The position numbers and the translations under genes were made by a program. Under the pieces are notes generated by a model, which did not search any database, was not told the DNA's origin, and worked only from the letters and a program-made list of their open reading frames with translations. A DNA stretch of 22,311 bases, taken from positions 1,043,012 to 1,065,322 of the forward strand of contig BFEA01000112.1 in the NCBI GenBank assembly GCA_003427395.1, written 5' to 3'. Of this stretch, positions 8,271 to 15,575 are shown one piece after another. The first letter of the stretch is position 1. The number at the start of each line of letters is the position of its first letter. This DNA comes from Chara braunii (taxonomy: Eukaryota; Streptophyta; Charophyceae; Charales; Characeae).

Positions 8271-9562
8271 GACGCACTAGTAACTGAATTTGGCATATCT
8301 TACAACTTAACTCGATTGTTGGCTGAAGCCTATCAACAAAATCCAATTATGTCTGAGATCATCCGTAGATTTCAAGCGAAGGACAAAAAAACTTTGGACG
8401 AATTTATGATGGTAGACAACTTGTTGTTTCTTGAGAAGGCAGGGAATAAAATGTTGTGTGTTCCTGATAGTGAGTCTTTACGTAATTTATTTTTAGGAGA
8501 ATGTCATGATGCAACTGGTCATTTTGGCTATAGAAAGACATCAACGAACTTATTACATAGATTTTTGTGGCCCTCTATAATGCAAGATGCTAAGAGATAC
8601 GTTGAAACCTATCAGGTTTGCCAAAGGGATAGACCCAGGACTCAGGCTCCACTTGGTTTGATTAAGCCCTTACCGATTCCTGAAGGACCAGGTCAGAGTG
8701 TGTCCATGGATTTCATGGATACTCTTGTGACCAGAAGGTCTGGGAAACGACACATCTTTGTCATAGTGGATCACTTTTCTAAGTATGTCAGACTAATCGC
8801 TATTCCAAAAAATGCTAAAATTGACTACGTCATCCAACTCTTTATGGATAACTGGGTACGTGACTTCGGTTTGCCCACATCTATTGTTAGTGACAGAGAT
8901 GTGAGATTCACCAGTGAACTGTGGCAATCAACTGCTGAAAAGATGGGTACCAAGCTCCAAATGACGTAAGGGAATCACCCTGAGTCAAATGGTCAGGCAG
9001 AATAGATGAACCGGGGAGTACAGCACCTGCTTCGGCATTATTTTACTAAGCCAAGTCAGGATGACTGGGACGATAAGTTACCTCTCGTCACCAGCCTGTA
9101 TAACAATGTTGTGCATAGTACTACTTGTATGACTCCCAACCAACTGCACCTTGGTTGGAGACCCAGAACTGCACTTGACTTTCTGCTAACAGAAAGAAAA
9201 CTCACTGCAGCACCTGGCACCATAGAGTTTGTTGTCAAATATGATCAGATGTTGCAGCAAGCCGTTGAACATATTAGGAAACCTCAGGATCCAGTGATCG
9301 CATATGAGAATAAGCACAGACGACCCTCTAACTTTTAGGTAGGTGATAAAGTATGGGTTAAGTCATCTGAAGTAGGTCAGAAGTTAGGCATTTCACGTAA
9401 ACTAATGCCACAATACTTTGGGCCCTAAGAGATCTTAGACATTGCAGGGGATCAACCAGATGGGCCTTCATACGCGATTCGCATCCCTCCACATTTGTGC
9501 ACTTACCCTGTTTTCCATGCATCCAAGCTGACACCTTTCGCTGCCACTGATCAGTTTCCCTT
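8271..9562 (+). pseudogene. pol: Integrase (broken; zinc-binding Cys lost)
   Basis: It inserts element DNA into chromosomes. The N-terminal zinc domain shows HDATGH, then TYQVCQRD where the family has TCxxCQ: the first Cys is replaced by Tyr (codon TAT, 8610-8612). The catalytic triad is present: Asp in SMDFMD (8709-8711), Asp in VSDRDVRF (8892-8894) and Glu at 9000-9002 in GQAE, with the family spacing of 35 residues between the last two. Stops fall at 8967-8969, 9003-9005, 9336-9338 and 9426-9428. The C-terminal GDKVW and YPVFHASKL segments are recognisable in the same frame up to about 9560, where the frame breaks. Confidence 0.92.
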
Positions 9563-9819
9563 AAGGAGATCAATCCTGCACCAACTATGGATGACGAAGT
9601 GGATATTGACCAGATCGTGGAGCATCAAGTGATGCCGGTACCTCGACCATCGGGGAGAGGCGCCCTCCTAAACCAAGAATGCAGTACCGTGTAAGATTCA
9701 TACATCATCTGGATCCTAAAGAAGATCGCTGCTTCACACGAAAAAAACTCATGAGAACAACACCTCAAGTGATTGCAAGTTACGAAAGAGAACTCAAAGG
9801 GAAAATGCCTGCAGAGTGA
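9563..9819 (+). pseudogene. pol: Chromodomain-like C-terminal tail of integrase
   Basis: After a frame break near 9561 the reading continues with MDDEVDIDQIVEH. After a second one-base break near 9660 it continues with RMQYRVRFIHHLDPKEDR, then a stretch ending VIASYERELKG, and stops at TGA 9817-9819. The order (acidic lead, I-V-E-H, Y-x-V-x-F strand, ED before an aromatic region, final helix ending in YERE) fits the chromodomain of chromoviruses, which directs integration to marked chromatin. The second aromatic-cage position reads Cys (DRCFTRK) where Trp is typical, so binding may be lost. Confidence 0.65.
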
Positions 9820-9845
9820 CAAACTTCTTAGAGGACTAACGAAGT

Positions 9846-9859
9846 AAAGGAGGAGGGAA
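9846..9859 (+). other. Polypurine tract
   Basis: AAAGGAGGAGGGAA lies immediately before the TG of the 3' LTR. It would prime plus-strand synthesis. Confidence 0.85.
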
Positions 9860-10864
9860 TGCGAGGATTTGGGTCCTCGGCAGGCCTGAGGGGCCCCTGT
9901 TGCAAGAGCACCCACCCTAAGTGAAGACGGGACTAACAAATCACGAGAGGCCCTTGGTTGTCAATTTTGCATTTGGGGGTCCAGGCAGTTTCGTCGCGGC
10001 AGTTGGTTGAAGGGAAACACAGGCCGAGCAACATGGAAATTCCCAGGCCTTCCAGGGTTTTCCGAAAGCTTAGGCCCTGGGCCAGATTCGCAGTCTCACA
10101 CACAGACAGTTGGGAGACCCAGCCAAATGAGGCCCAGTAGCTGCATCAGAGGCGCAACATCCTGGGGCCTACCGAAAGCTTCTGGGCCCAGGCCAGTCCA
10201 GCCAGGCTGCCAATCGAGGCAAACTCTTTCCATATAGGAAAGAACTCGTTGCCTGGTGAGGGGATTCGGGCACTTGCTGGCTGGCGGCAGCGCTGCTGGA
10301 GCGATAACTCGCGTGCTCGCTGTTGGCATTGGAGCAAGAGGCTGCGCACGTGCGGTCGTGTGGTGAAGCAAGGCGCTGATGACGGCAACGCCATAGCCCA
10401 ACCTCCATAGCTGGTTGTGGGCTTGGGCATACAGTGAGGCGCATGGGTGGTCTTCGGTTGTACAACAAAGTGAGACGTGGGAGAGAGTCAAGGGGGAGAG
10501 AGAAGGATGATGATGATGATGATGTGAGGGCACATACCTGGTATTGGCGATGATTCTGCATGGACGACATCTTAAAGTACTTCGGGTGTTGCTGACGTCA
10601 ACAGTTGCATTTTTAATTTGTAGGCTACTAGTAGCTGTGTAGGAAGGAGGCTGGGCGTCGAGCGCCAAGTAGGGAGATAGAGACTGGATACACATGTTGG
10701 TGGTGGCGAGAGCAAGCTCTCATTGACATTGACTTTCAGTGCTTTGATTCTCCATTGGTGTTATATTGGTGCAATGCGGCTTCCTGAACATTGTGCTACG
10801 ATTTGGCTTTCAATGTGATTGTGCAATTTGAATATTGTCATCTCGCTTTTGTTCATTTTCCTTG

Positions 10865-10866
<2 letters not shown>
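9860..10866 (+). repeat. 3' LTR (1007 bp)
   Basis: Runs from TG (9860) to CCTTGCA (10860-10866). It matches the 5' LTR throughout but has a single copy of the 473-bp block. It contains CACGTG at 10347-10352 and TGACGTCA at 10593-10600, as in the 5' LTR. The antisense open frames here are shadows of low-complexity sequence. Confidence 0.93.
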
Positions 10867-10912
<46 letters not shown>

Positions 10913-10914
10913 TA
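10867..10914. repeat. (TA)n microsatellite, right side of the insertion target
   Basis: TA run that begins directly after the 3' LTR and continues the TA-rich target seen left of the 5' LTR. Confidence 0.9.
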
Positions 10915-11133
10915 TGAGTTTTCCATCTGGTGTGGGTGACTGATAGTCTACTTTGATTTTGGTTAAGGTAGATTATCATTTACAGTGTAATCAGTGGGGA
11001 TTCTGCAGACTGTTGAGGGTTCAGCCTCCTGATGAGTCGATGAAACTCCGACGAAACAGTTTGTCACAACCCCTCGTTTGTTGTCCTCTTCTCTCTCTCT
11101 GCCTACAGTTTACCGGGCAGTTCTGTTTGTGAC
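10915..11133 (+). mobile_element. Right part of a hammerhead-bearing repeat unit (retrozyme-like)
   Basis: It contains a 10-bp hairpin (10942-10951 with 10968-10977, one mismatch), the hammerhead motif, a CT run near 11086-11100, and ends with the exact 25-nt repeat also found at 1652-1676. With the LTR element removed, the two copies lie about 327 bp apart. That arrangement fits a small tandem or dimeric element copied from a self-cleaved RNA. No protein is encoded. Membership of the retrozyme class is inference. Confidence 0.45.
11005..11064 (+). ncRNA. Type III hammerhead self-cleaving ribozyme
   Basis: The complete core is present in order. Stem III left strand 11005-11013 is followed by the cleavage-site U 11014 (GUU). 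Stem I is GAGG 11015-11018 with CCTC 11025-11028 around a 6-nt loop. CTGATGA lies at 11029-11035. Stem II is GTCG 11036-11039 with CGAC 11049-11052 around a 9-nt loop. GAAA lies at 11053-11056. Stem III right strand 11056-11064 pairs with 11013-11005 over nine pairs, two of them G-U. Every invariant core base (C3, U4, G5, A6, G8, A9, G12, A13, A14, and the A15.1-U16.1 pair) matches the family rule. Predicted cleavage is after 11014. Type III hammerheads are known in viroid-like RNAs and plant retrozymes. Loop I and loop II contacts were not tested. Confidence 0.85.
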
Positions 11134-11142
11134 TATATATAA

Positions 11143-11237
11143 GGTTCTCATTCGGGCCGAACGTCTAGCTGAGGGGAGCTGAACGTTCGAGCATTCCGCC
11201 TCGGGGGCTCGGCCCTAACCGAATGCAGGTAACCCTG
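11143..11237 (-). mobile_element. Short CAGGGTTACC-family element
   Basis: It ends in GGTAACCCTG (11228-11237), the same terminus as at 1594-1603. CATTCGGGCC near the left and the reverse-complementary GGCCCTAACCGAATG near the right make it a foldback of about 95 bp. The left limit is approximate. Confidence 0.45.
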
Positions 11238-11330
11238 ATCATTATAGTATTATCCTCGTAGCAGTGATATCCCTTGAGGGGACATGTGAGAGCTGCACCC
11301 ACCAGCAGGTGCAATACCTGCTTCAACAAC

Positions 11331-11531
11331 TACCTTTTTCCCCCGAACATAACACGTATGCATTGGAAACGAATATACAACGGTAGGGTGCGTTCTATTC
11401 GAATACAACAGATATGCGTTCTATTTGAATAGCTTTAAATTTTGAATACAACGCATATGCGTTCTATTCGATTTTTTAAATTGTGAAACTCGAATACAAC
11501 GCATATGTGTTATGTTCAGGGGAAGAAGGTA
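11331..11531. mobile_element. 201-bp foldback (MITE-like) element
   Basis: Positions 11331-11361 and 11501-11531 are inverted repeats matching at 28 of 31 positions. The centre carries repeated CGTTCTATTCGAATACAAC-type and GCATATGC blocks that are themselves palindromic. No protein is encoded and no clear target duplication is seen. Confidence 0.65.
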
Positions 11532-11770
11532 GGCAATACCCGGCTAGGGTCAGCCGGTAGCATTAGGATGAAGTTTCTCCTATGGGCTAGTCAGTGTGCC
11601 TCCCCTCGCGGCCCGTTGGTCCCCTCTATCGACATGGATGCTAGGGGCTGAGGCCTGGCCGGTATGGTGCACCTGCAGGTCAGGTGCAGGGAGCCCTGCA
11701 CGTTCCCTCGTTGGAGGCTTGAACACACATCTGCCGGCTATGGTGTTCCCAGCTTGTAATACCGTAATGA
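11532..11770. other. No gene recognised
   Basis: Moderately GC-rich sequence between two repeat elements. The 73-codon open frame at 11596 shows no family features. Confidence 0.4.
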
Positions 11771-11902
11771 TGTGTCACCCCCCTAAAGTTGAATTTATTC
11801 ACATCACGCCCCTCTAGTGGCCGACTTACCCTGTCGCGCCCCTCTAACTATGATTCAACGTTGCTGCGATAAACCCGTGGGCATTATGCCCCTTTTTCCC
11901 AA

Positions 11903-11933
<31 letters not shown>

Positions 11934-12140
11934 CCCCCTTAGTATGCCCCTAATAGATAGGGGAGGGACCGGTGCAAAATGGGACCGGTCCCAGAAAGGG
12001 CATCCCGCGGGAAGTTGCGCCCCTCTAGTGGCTGACAGGGGCTTGCAGAAACGTTTAGTGGCCGCAGGGGCACGATGCAAATAAATTGCCCGTCAGAGAG
12101 GCGCGATGCAAATAAATTCAATTTTGAGGGGCACGACACA
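11771..12140. mobile_element. 370-bp terminal-inverted-repeat element
   Basis: The left end TGTGTCAC..CCCCTAAAGTTGAATTT is mirrored by the right end (12140 inward) over about 47 bp with a few mismatches. Inner copies of GCGCCCCTCTA and its reverse complement recur at 11807, 11836, 12017 and 12097. A T run at 11907-11933 lies in the core. No transposase is seen. The target duplication is unclear. Confidence 0.6.
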
Positions 12141-12313
12141 GAAAGGCCTGTAAGGCCGTCCTGTCCAGTTTTGACAGGTAATTGCCTTGGTTGGGGTCAC
12201 CAAAAAAATAAATAAAAAGATTTGCGATATAAGTTTTCTTTTGGATTTTTTTTTTTGTTTGTATTTCCGTTGGTTTACACCGAATAGATGAGCGGATCAA
12301 TCTGTCATTGAGC
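12141..12313. other. AT-rich spacer, nothing recognised
   Basis: It contains A and T tracts. No gene or repeat boundary could be set. Confidence 0.35.
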
Positions 12314-12434
12314 CTCCCTCCGCTACTCACGACATGCACAGAAGACAAAAGATAATGGCGGTGTATATGTCCATGTTGTAGCGGAAGATTCATCCTGGTT
12401 TTGCATATTTGGTGAGTAGCGAAGCGAGGCCCAA
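12314..12434 (-). repeat. Dispersed repeat, copy 1
   Basis: The reverse complement aligns with 15465-15570, with shared blocks GAATCTTCCGCTA, TGTGCATGT and GAGTAG. The copy has short inverted ends (CCGCTACTCA near 12331, TGAGTAGCG near 12412), so it is probably a small foldback element. Confidence 0.55.
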
Positions 12435-12500
12435 TCTGTCGTGGTAGGCTACGACGATCAGCCGACCGATCAATCGATCTGTCAATCTGTCGGGTCACTC

Positions 12501-12559
12501 GATCAATCAATCAATCAATCAATTAATCAATCTATCAATCAATCAATCAATCAATCAAT
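12501..12559. repeat. (AATC)n microsatellite
   Basis: Tetranucleotide tract with two interrupted units around 12523 and 12532. Confidence 0.9.
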
Positions 12560-12886
12560 GGAGAGGAGCCGGACATGTCGGCCTCTGGGCAGAGGTTGAT
12601 TGAATGAATGGGCAATGGCGGCTGAGGGAGAATTCACACAAGCGGATGGAATTGCCCGGATTCACGGTTCACTCCAGAACGGCCCAGTGTGAGCATGTTC
12701 CACCCAGTTACGGAAATCTTTAGGCACGAGGCCTTTTAATGGGGAAGGCTGAGCGAGCGCTTGCTGACGTGGACATGTGACAGGGGAAAGAGGGAGAGAG
12801 GGAGAGAGGGAGGAGAGAAGGGAGAGAGGGAGGAGAGAGAGAAGGGAAGGGGGCCAGTCATCGCCATAGCCAGAACGGAGAAGAAG
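12560..12886 (+). promoter_or_regulatory. Upstream and presumed 5' UTR of the L21 gene, GAGA-rich
   Basis: It precedes the chosen ATG. A GAGAGG/GGAG tract covers about 12782-12850. An open frame could begin at 12761, but its first 42 codons merely read the purine tract, so I treat that part as leader. No TATA box is evident. Confidence 0.4.
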
Positions 12887-14233
12887 ATGGCTGCAGTTTG
12901 TAGACGAAGAGCTACGCAGTTTCTGAGCACGCCATGGCGGCGTGGCTTTGATCCTAACGTCGTCTCCATGTCTGCTGCCCCGTCCTCCATAGCCAGAGCT
13001 GATCAGCCCCGCCATCGCCATCAGCAAGGATGGATGTCATCTCTTTCAGGAGCGGAGAAGAGTCCTTCTCTCCTCTACCCTCCGGCTTCTTCTTGCAACT
13101 TCAGCCATAGCCAGAGCTCAATTCACCCCGCCATCGCCGACAATGACGAACAAACCAGAAGAAGAAGGAGATGGCTCTCCACGCACTTGGCGGTCACTTC
13201 TTCTTCTTCCTCCTTCTCCTCTTCTTCTTCCTCCTTCGACTCGTCTTCTTCCTCCTCATGTCCTCCTCCTTCTGCAGCTCTTCTCCTTCCCTCCTTGCCC
13301 ACGCAGCGTCGGGGCTGCCTGTCCCTCTTCTTGCCTTCGCCCTCCAGCGGGTGCGATGGACAAGGACGGCCACGTGGCCGTCAACCAAGCCATGGCGATG
13401 GCGGAAATCGACTCATGGTTGGGCCACGTGTCCTCTTCTCCTGTATTTCGTTCTCCGCCCGTGGTGAGAGGTACCTCCCCTCTGGCGGGAATCTGACAAG
13501 ATCCGTCAATGATCTCTCTCATCCATCATCGTCCTCGTCGTCTCCGTCATCGTTAAGCAGAGGCGTTTCCTCTCAAGCGAGCATGGCATCGTTAAGCAGA
13601 GGCGTTTCCTCTCAAGCGAGGATGGAATCGGTAAGCAGAGGCGTTTCCTCTCAAGCGAGGATGTCATCGTTAAGCAGAGGCGTATCTCATGGAACTGTGC
13701 AAAGCGTTGTTGATGGTGATATAGGGATCTGCTCCTCCTCATCCTCCTCCTCGTCCACCTCCGCAGCCTCCTATCCTTCTCCCTCTTCATCGTTTTGGTT
13801 ATCATCGTCGTTGTCCTCCTCCTTCTCCTCCTGCTCCTCCTCCTCCTCCTCCTCCTCCTCCCCCTCCTCGACCGCCGCCGCTGCCGCCGCCACGGTCAGC
13901 TTTGAACCTCCAATCTCCGAAGAGGACAGCACCGCCGCCTCTTCCTCCTTCTCCCAGGCATCGGTCGTTGATGTCAACAATAAAGAGATTCGAGAAGAAG
14001 ACAAGGACTCGAGTCCGCACCCGGACGAACAGCGGATGTCGGTATCGGCCGCAGCCGATCGGGATCTGGACGATGCCAATCTCGATAATGGCAGTGAGGA
14101 GACGACGAATCTAATCAATCAACGACCGGAAACTGATGAGGCTGCAGAGATTGGCTACTCGCTGATTGGCAAGATCGATGTCAAGGATGAGCCATACTCG
14201 GAGAAACCTCAAGCCCTCTTCGCTGTAGTGCAG
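12887..14233 (+). CDS. Mitochondrial ribosomal protein L21 (bL21m), exon 1 with Ser-rich extension
   Basis: bL21m is a large-subunit protein of the mitochondrial ribosome. The start at 12887 has a strong context (AAGATGG) and opens an Arg-rich, acid-free leader, MAAVCRRRATQFLSTPWRRG, typical of mitochondrial targeting. About 380 residues of Ser-, Pro- and Arg-rich low-complexity sequence follow, including four 13-residue repeats and long Ser runs. The last 32 codons, EAAEIGYSLIGKID...QALFAVVQ, match the pattern before the L21 fold in plant mitochondrial L21 (GY-x-x-I/V-G, acidic linker, then FAVVQ). The frame meets a donor CAG|GTATTT in phase 0 at 14233/14234. The next exon should begin with a GSHQFKV-like segment, which I did not find in this window. 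The plastid L21 is the main alternative. The protein family rests on a short conserved segment; the exon itself is better supported. The extension is far longer than in land-plant homologues. Confidence 0.6.
13550..13687 (+). repeat. 39-bp tandem repeat inside the L21 exon
   Basis: Three full 39-bp units (13550, 13589, 13628) and a partial fourth (13667) encode SLSRGVSSQARM-like 13-residue repeats. The unit is a multiple of three, so the frame is kept. Confidence 0.9.
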
Positions 14234-14411
14234 GTATTTCTCTCTTGCCTCTCTCTTACCTCACTCCTATCTCTCCTACCTCTCTCCTGCCTCTCTTCTA
14301 CCTCTCTTCTATCTCTCTCCTGCCTCTCTCTCTCTTTCTCTCTCTCTCTCTTCTGCCTCTCTGCTGCGTTTCTCCTCCCTCTGTCTCGCTCCTGCCTCTC
14401 TCTCTCCTAAT
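14234..14411 (+). other. Start of intron 1, pyrimidine-rich
   Basis: GTATTT donor followed by a long CTCTC/CCTCTCTC tract. The open frame runs on for 59 codons into Leu/Ser low-complexity, which supports ending the exon at 14233. The acceptor was not located. Confidence 0.55.
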
Positions 14412-14499
14412 CGAATCCCTCCCCCTCTTGCCTTTTTCATGTACGGAAATGCTGACTAAGTGTTTTCCTCTTTGGTCACTAGGGAAACTCCAAATTAGG

Positions 14500-14880
14500 T
14501 AAGGGATTGAGAGGGGCATACTCCAAATCAGTCAGATGGAGAGGGGCAAATGGCAAAGGAATTAATCCTGAGAGGGGGATCCACTCAACTTGCTACCCGA
14601 GGATAAACCGGGGAATTTCGATTTAAAAAAAAGGGAAAAAAAGGAAGGGATCGAGACGGAAAATTTGGGGAAAAAAAAAGAAAAGGGATCGAGAGGGGAG
14701 TTAAAAAAAAATAAAAAATCAACGACCAGGGATGGAGAGGGGAATTTGAGAAGGGAAAGGTTGAGTAGGCAATTGAAGAAGGAAAAAGAAAGATCAAAGA
14801 AATTAGGAGGGTAAAGTTAGAAATTACAGACAGTAAATGAAGGGCAAAAAAAAAAAAAGAAAAAAAAAAGTGAAGGGTTC
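14500..14880. repeat. Purine-rich repeat tract
   Basis: Degenerate repeats of GGGAT(C/G)GAGAGGGG alternate with A-rich runs. No gene is seen. Confidence 0.6.
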
Positions 14881-14954
14881 GAAAATAGTAATTGGAGTTT
14901 ATATTATTTCGAATTTGCCGATGTAGTTAGTTTAGTAGTTATTTATTATATTTT

Positions 14955-15100
14955 TAATTTAATTTAATGTCAAAAAGACATGGCATCAGCGAAGTTAAGC
15001 GAGACTGGCATCAGCCAGCTTAAGGATAACTCCGGTGAACTTTCACCAGCTCATCAGCCAGCAGAGGCTGAACTTTCATCAGCCAGCTATAGAAGCCCCC
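14955..15100. repeat. CATCAGCCAGC-type short repeats
   Basis: CATCAGC(C/G) occurs at about 14985, 15009, 15052 and 15078, with GAACTTTCA(C/T)CAGC at two of the sites. It is a short divergent array. Confidence 0.5.
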
Positions 15101-15141
15101 CTAATGAATGCTTCAAGCCCTAATCTGTGCCGCACTCCAAA

Positions 15142-15332
15142 GTGAGAGCGGACTATTAAAAAAAAAAGAAGGAAAAAAAGAAGGAAAAAAAGAAGGAAAA
15201 AAAGAAGGAAAAAAAGAAGGTAAAAAAGAAGAAAAGAAAAGAAGAAAAAAAAGAAGAAAAAAAAGGAAGGAAAAAAAAGAAGGAAAAAAAAGAAGGAAAA
15301 AAGAAGAAAAAAAAAGAAGGTGAGAGCGGACT
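15142..15332. repeat. A-rich GAAGG array between 13-bp direct repeats
   Basis: GTGAGAGCGGACT at 15142-15154 recurs exactly at 15320-15332. The 165 bp between them are almost wholly A and G, in AAAAAGAAGG units. The flanking pair looks like a target-site duplication or a slippage product. The long Lys- and Phe-rich open frames here are low-complexity artefacts. Confidence 0.75.
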
Positions 15333-15383
15333 GCCATCCACCACCCACCCACCACCAACCCACCGACCCACCCACCCACAACA

Positions 15384-15575
15384 AAATATGCCGGTGTATT
15401 TTCCCGTGTTCTGGAGGAAGATTCTCATCTTTGCCATCTGCAGGAGATGCAAAGACTGAACAGCTTGTTGGGCCTTGCTCCACTCTACTCACCAAGTGTG
15501 CAAAACTGAGAATGAATCTTCCGCTATTGTCTTTTGTGCATGTACTGAGTAGTGGAGCCAGACCCATAATTTGCC
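15384..15575. repeat. Dispersed repeat, copy 2, as an inverted pair
   Basis: The segment 15388-15450 resembles 12353-12405 in the same orientation, and 15465-15570 matches the reverse complement of 12314-12434. The two halves are inverted copies (GGAAGATTCTCATCTTTGC against GCAAAACTGAGAATGAATCTTCC). This could be a foldback element or two joined insertions. Confidence 0.5.

Larger units (their letters stand above)
1737..10866 (+). mobile_element. Degenerate Ty3/gypsy (chromovirus-like) LTR retrotransposon
   Basis: An element of about 9.13 kb with direct LTRs (TG...CA), a primer-binding site resembling the initiator tRNA-Met site, gag, then protease, reverse transcriptase, RNase H, integrase and a chromodomain-like tail, then a polypurine tract. 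Reverse transcriptase before integrase is the Ty3/gypsy order (Ty1/copia has integrase first). The coding frame is broken by about a dozen stops and several indels, so this copy is non-autonomous. The two LTRs differ at several percent of positions where I compared them, which makes it an old insertion. It sits in a TA microsatellite and appears to split a smaller hammerhead-bearing unit. Confidence 0.95.

Noticed and set aside
12761-12886. Upstream ATG of the L21 exon at 12761
   Set aside because: It would add 42 residues read from a GAGAGG tract ahead of a good presequence; the ATG at 12887 has the better context.
13194-14118. Antisense open frames rich in Arg, Lys, Glu or Gly opposite the L21 exon
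   Set aside because: They mirror TCC/TCT microsatellites on the coding strand.
14129-14160. CTGATGAGG inside the L21 exon as a hammerhead core
   Set aside because: No GAAA and no stem; it is ordinary coding sequence.
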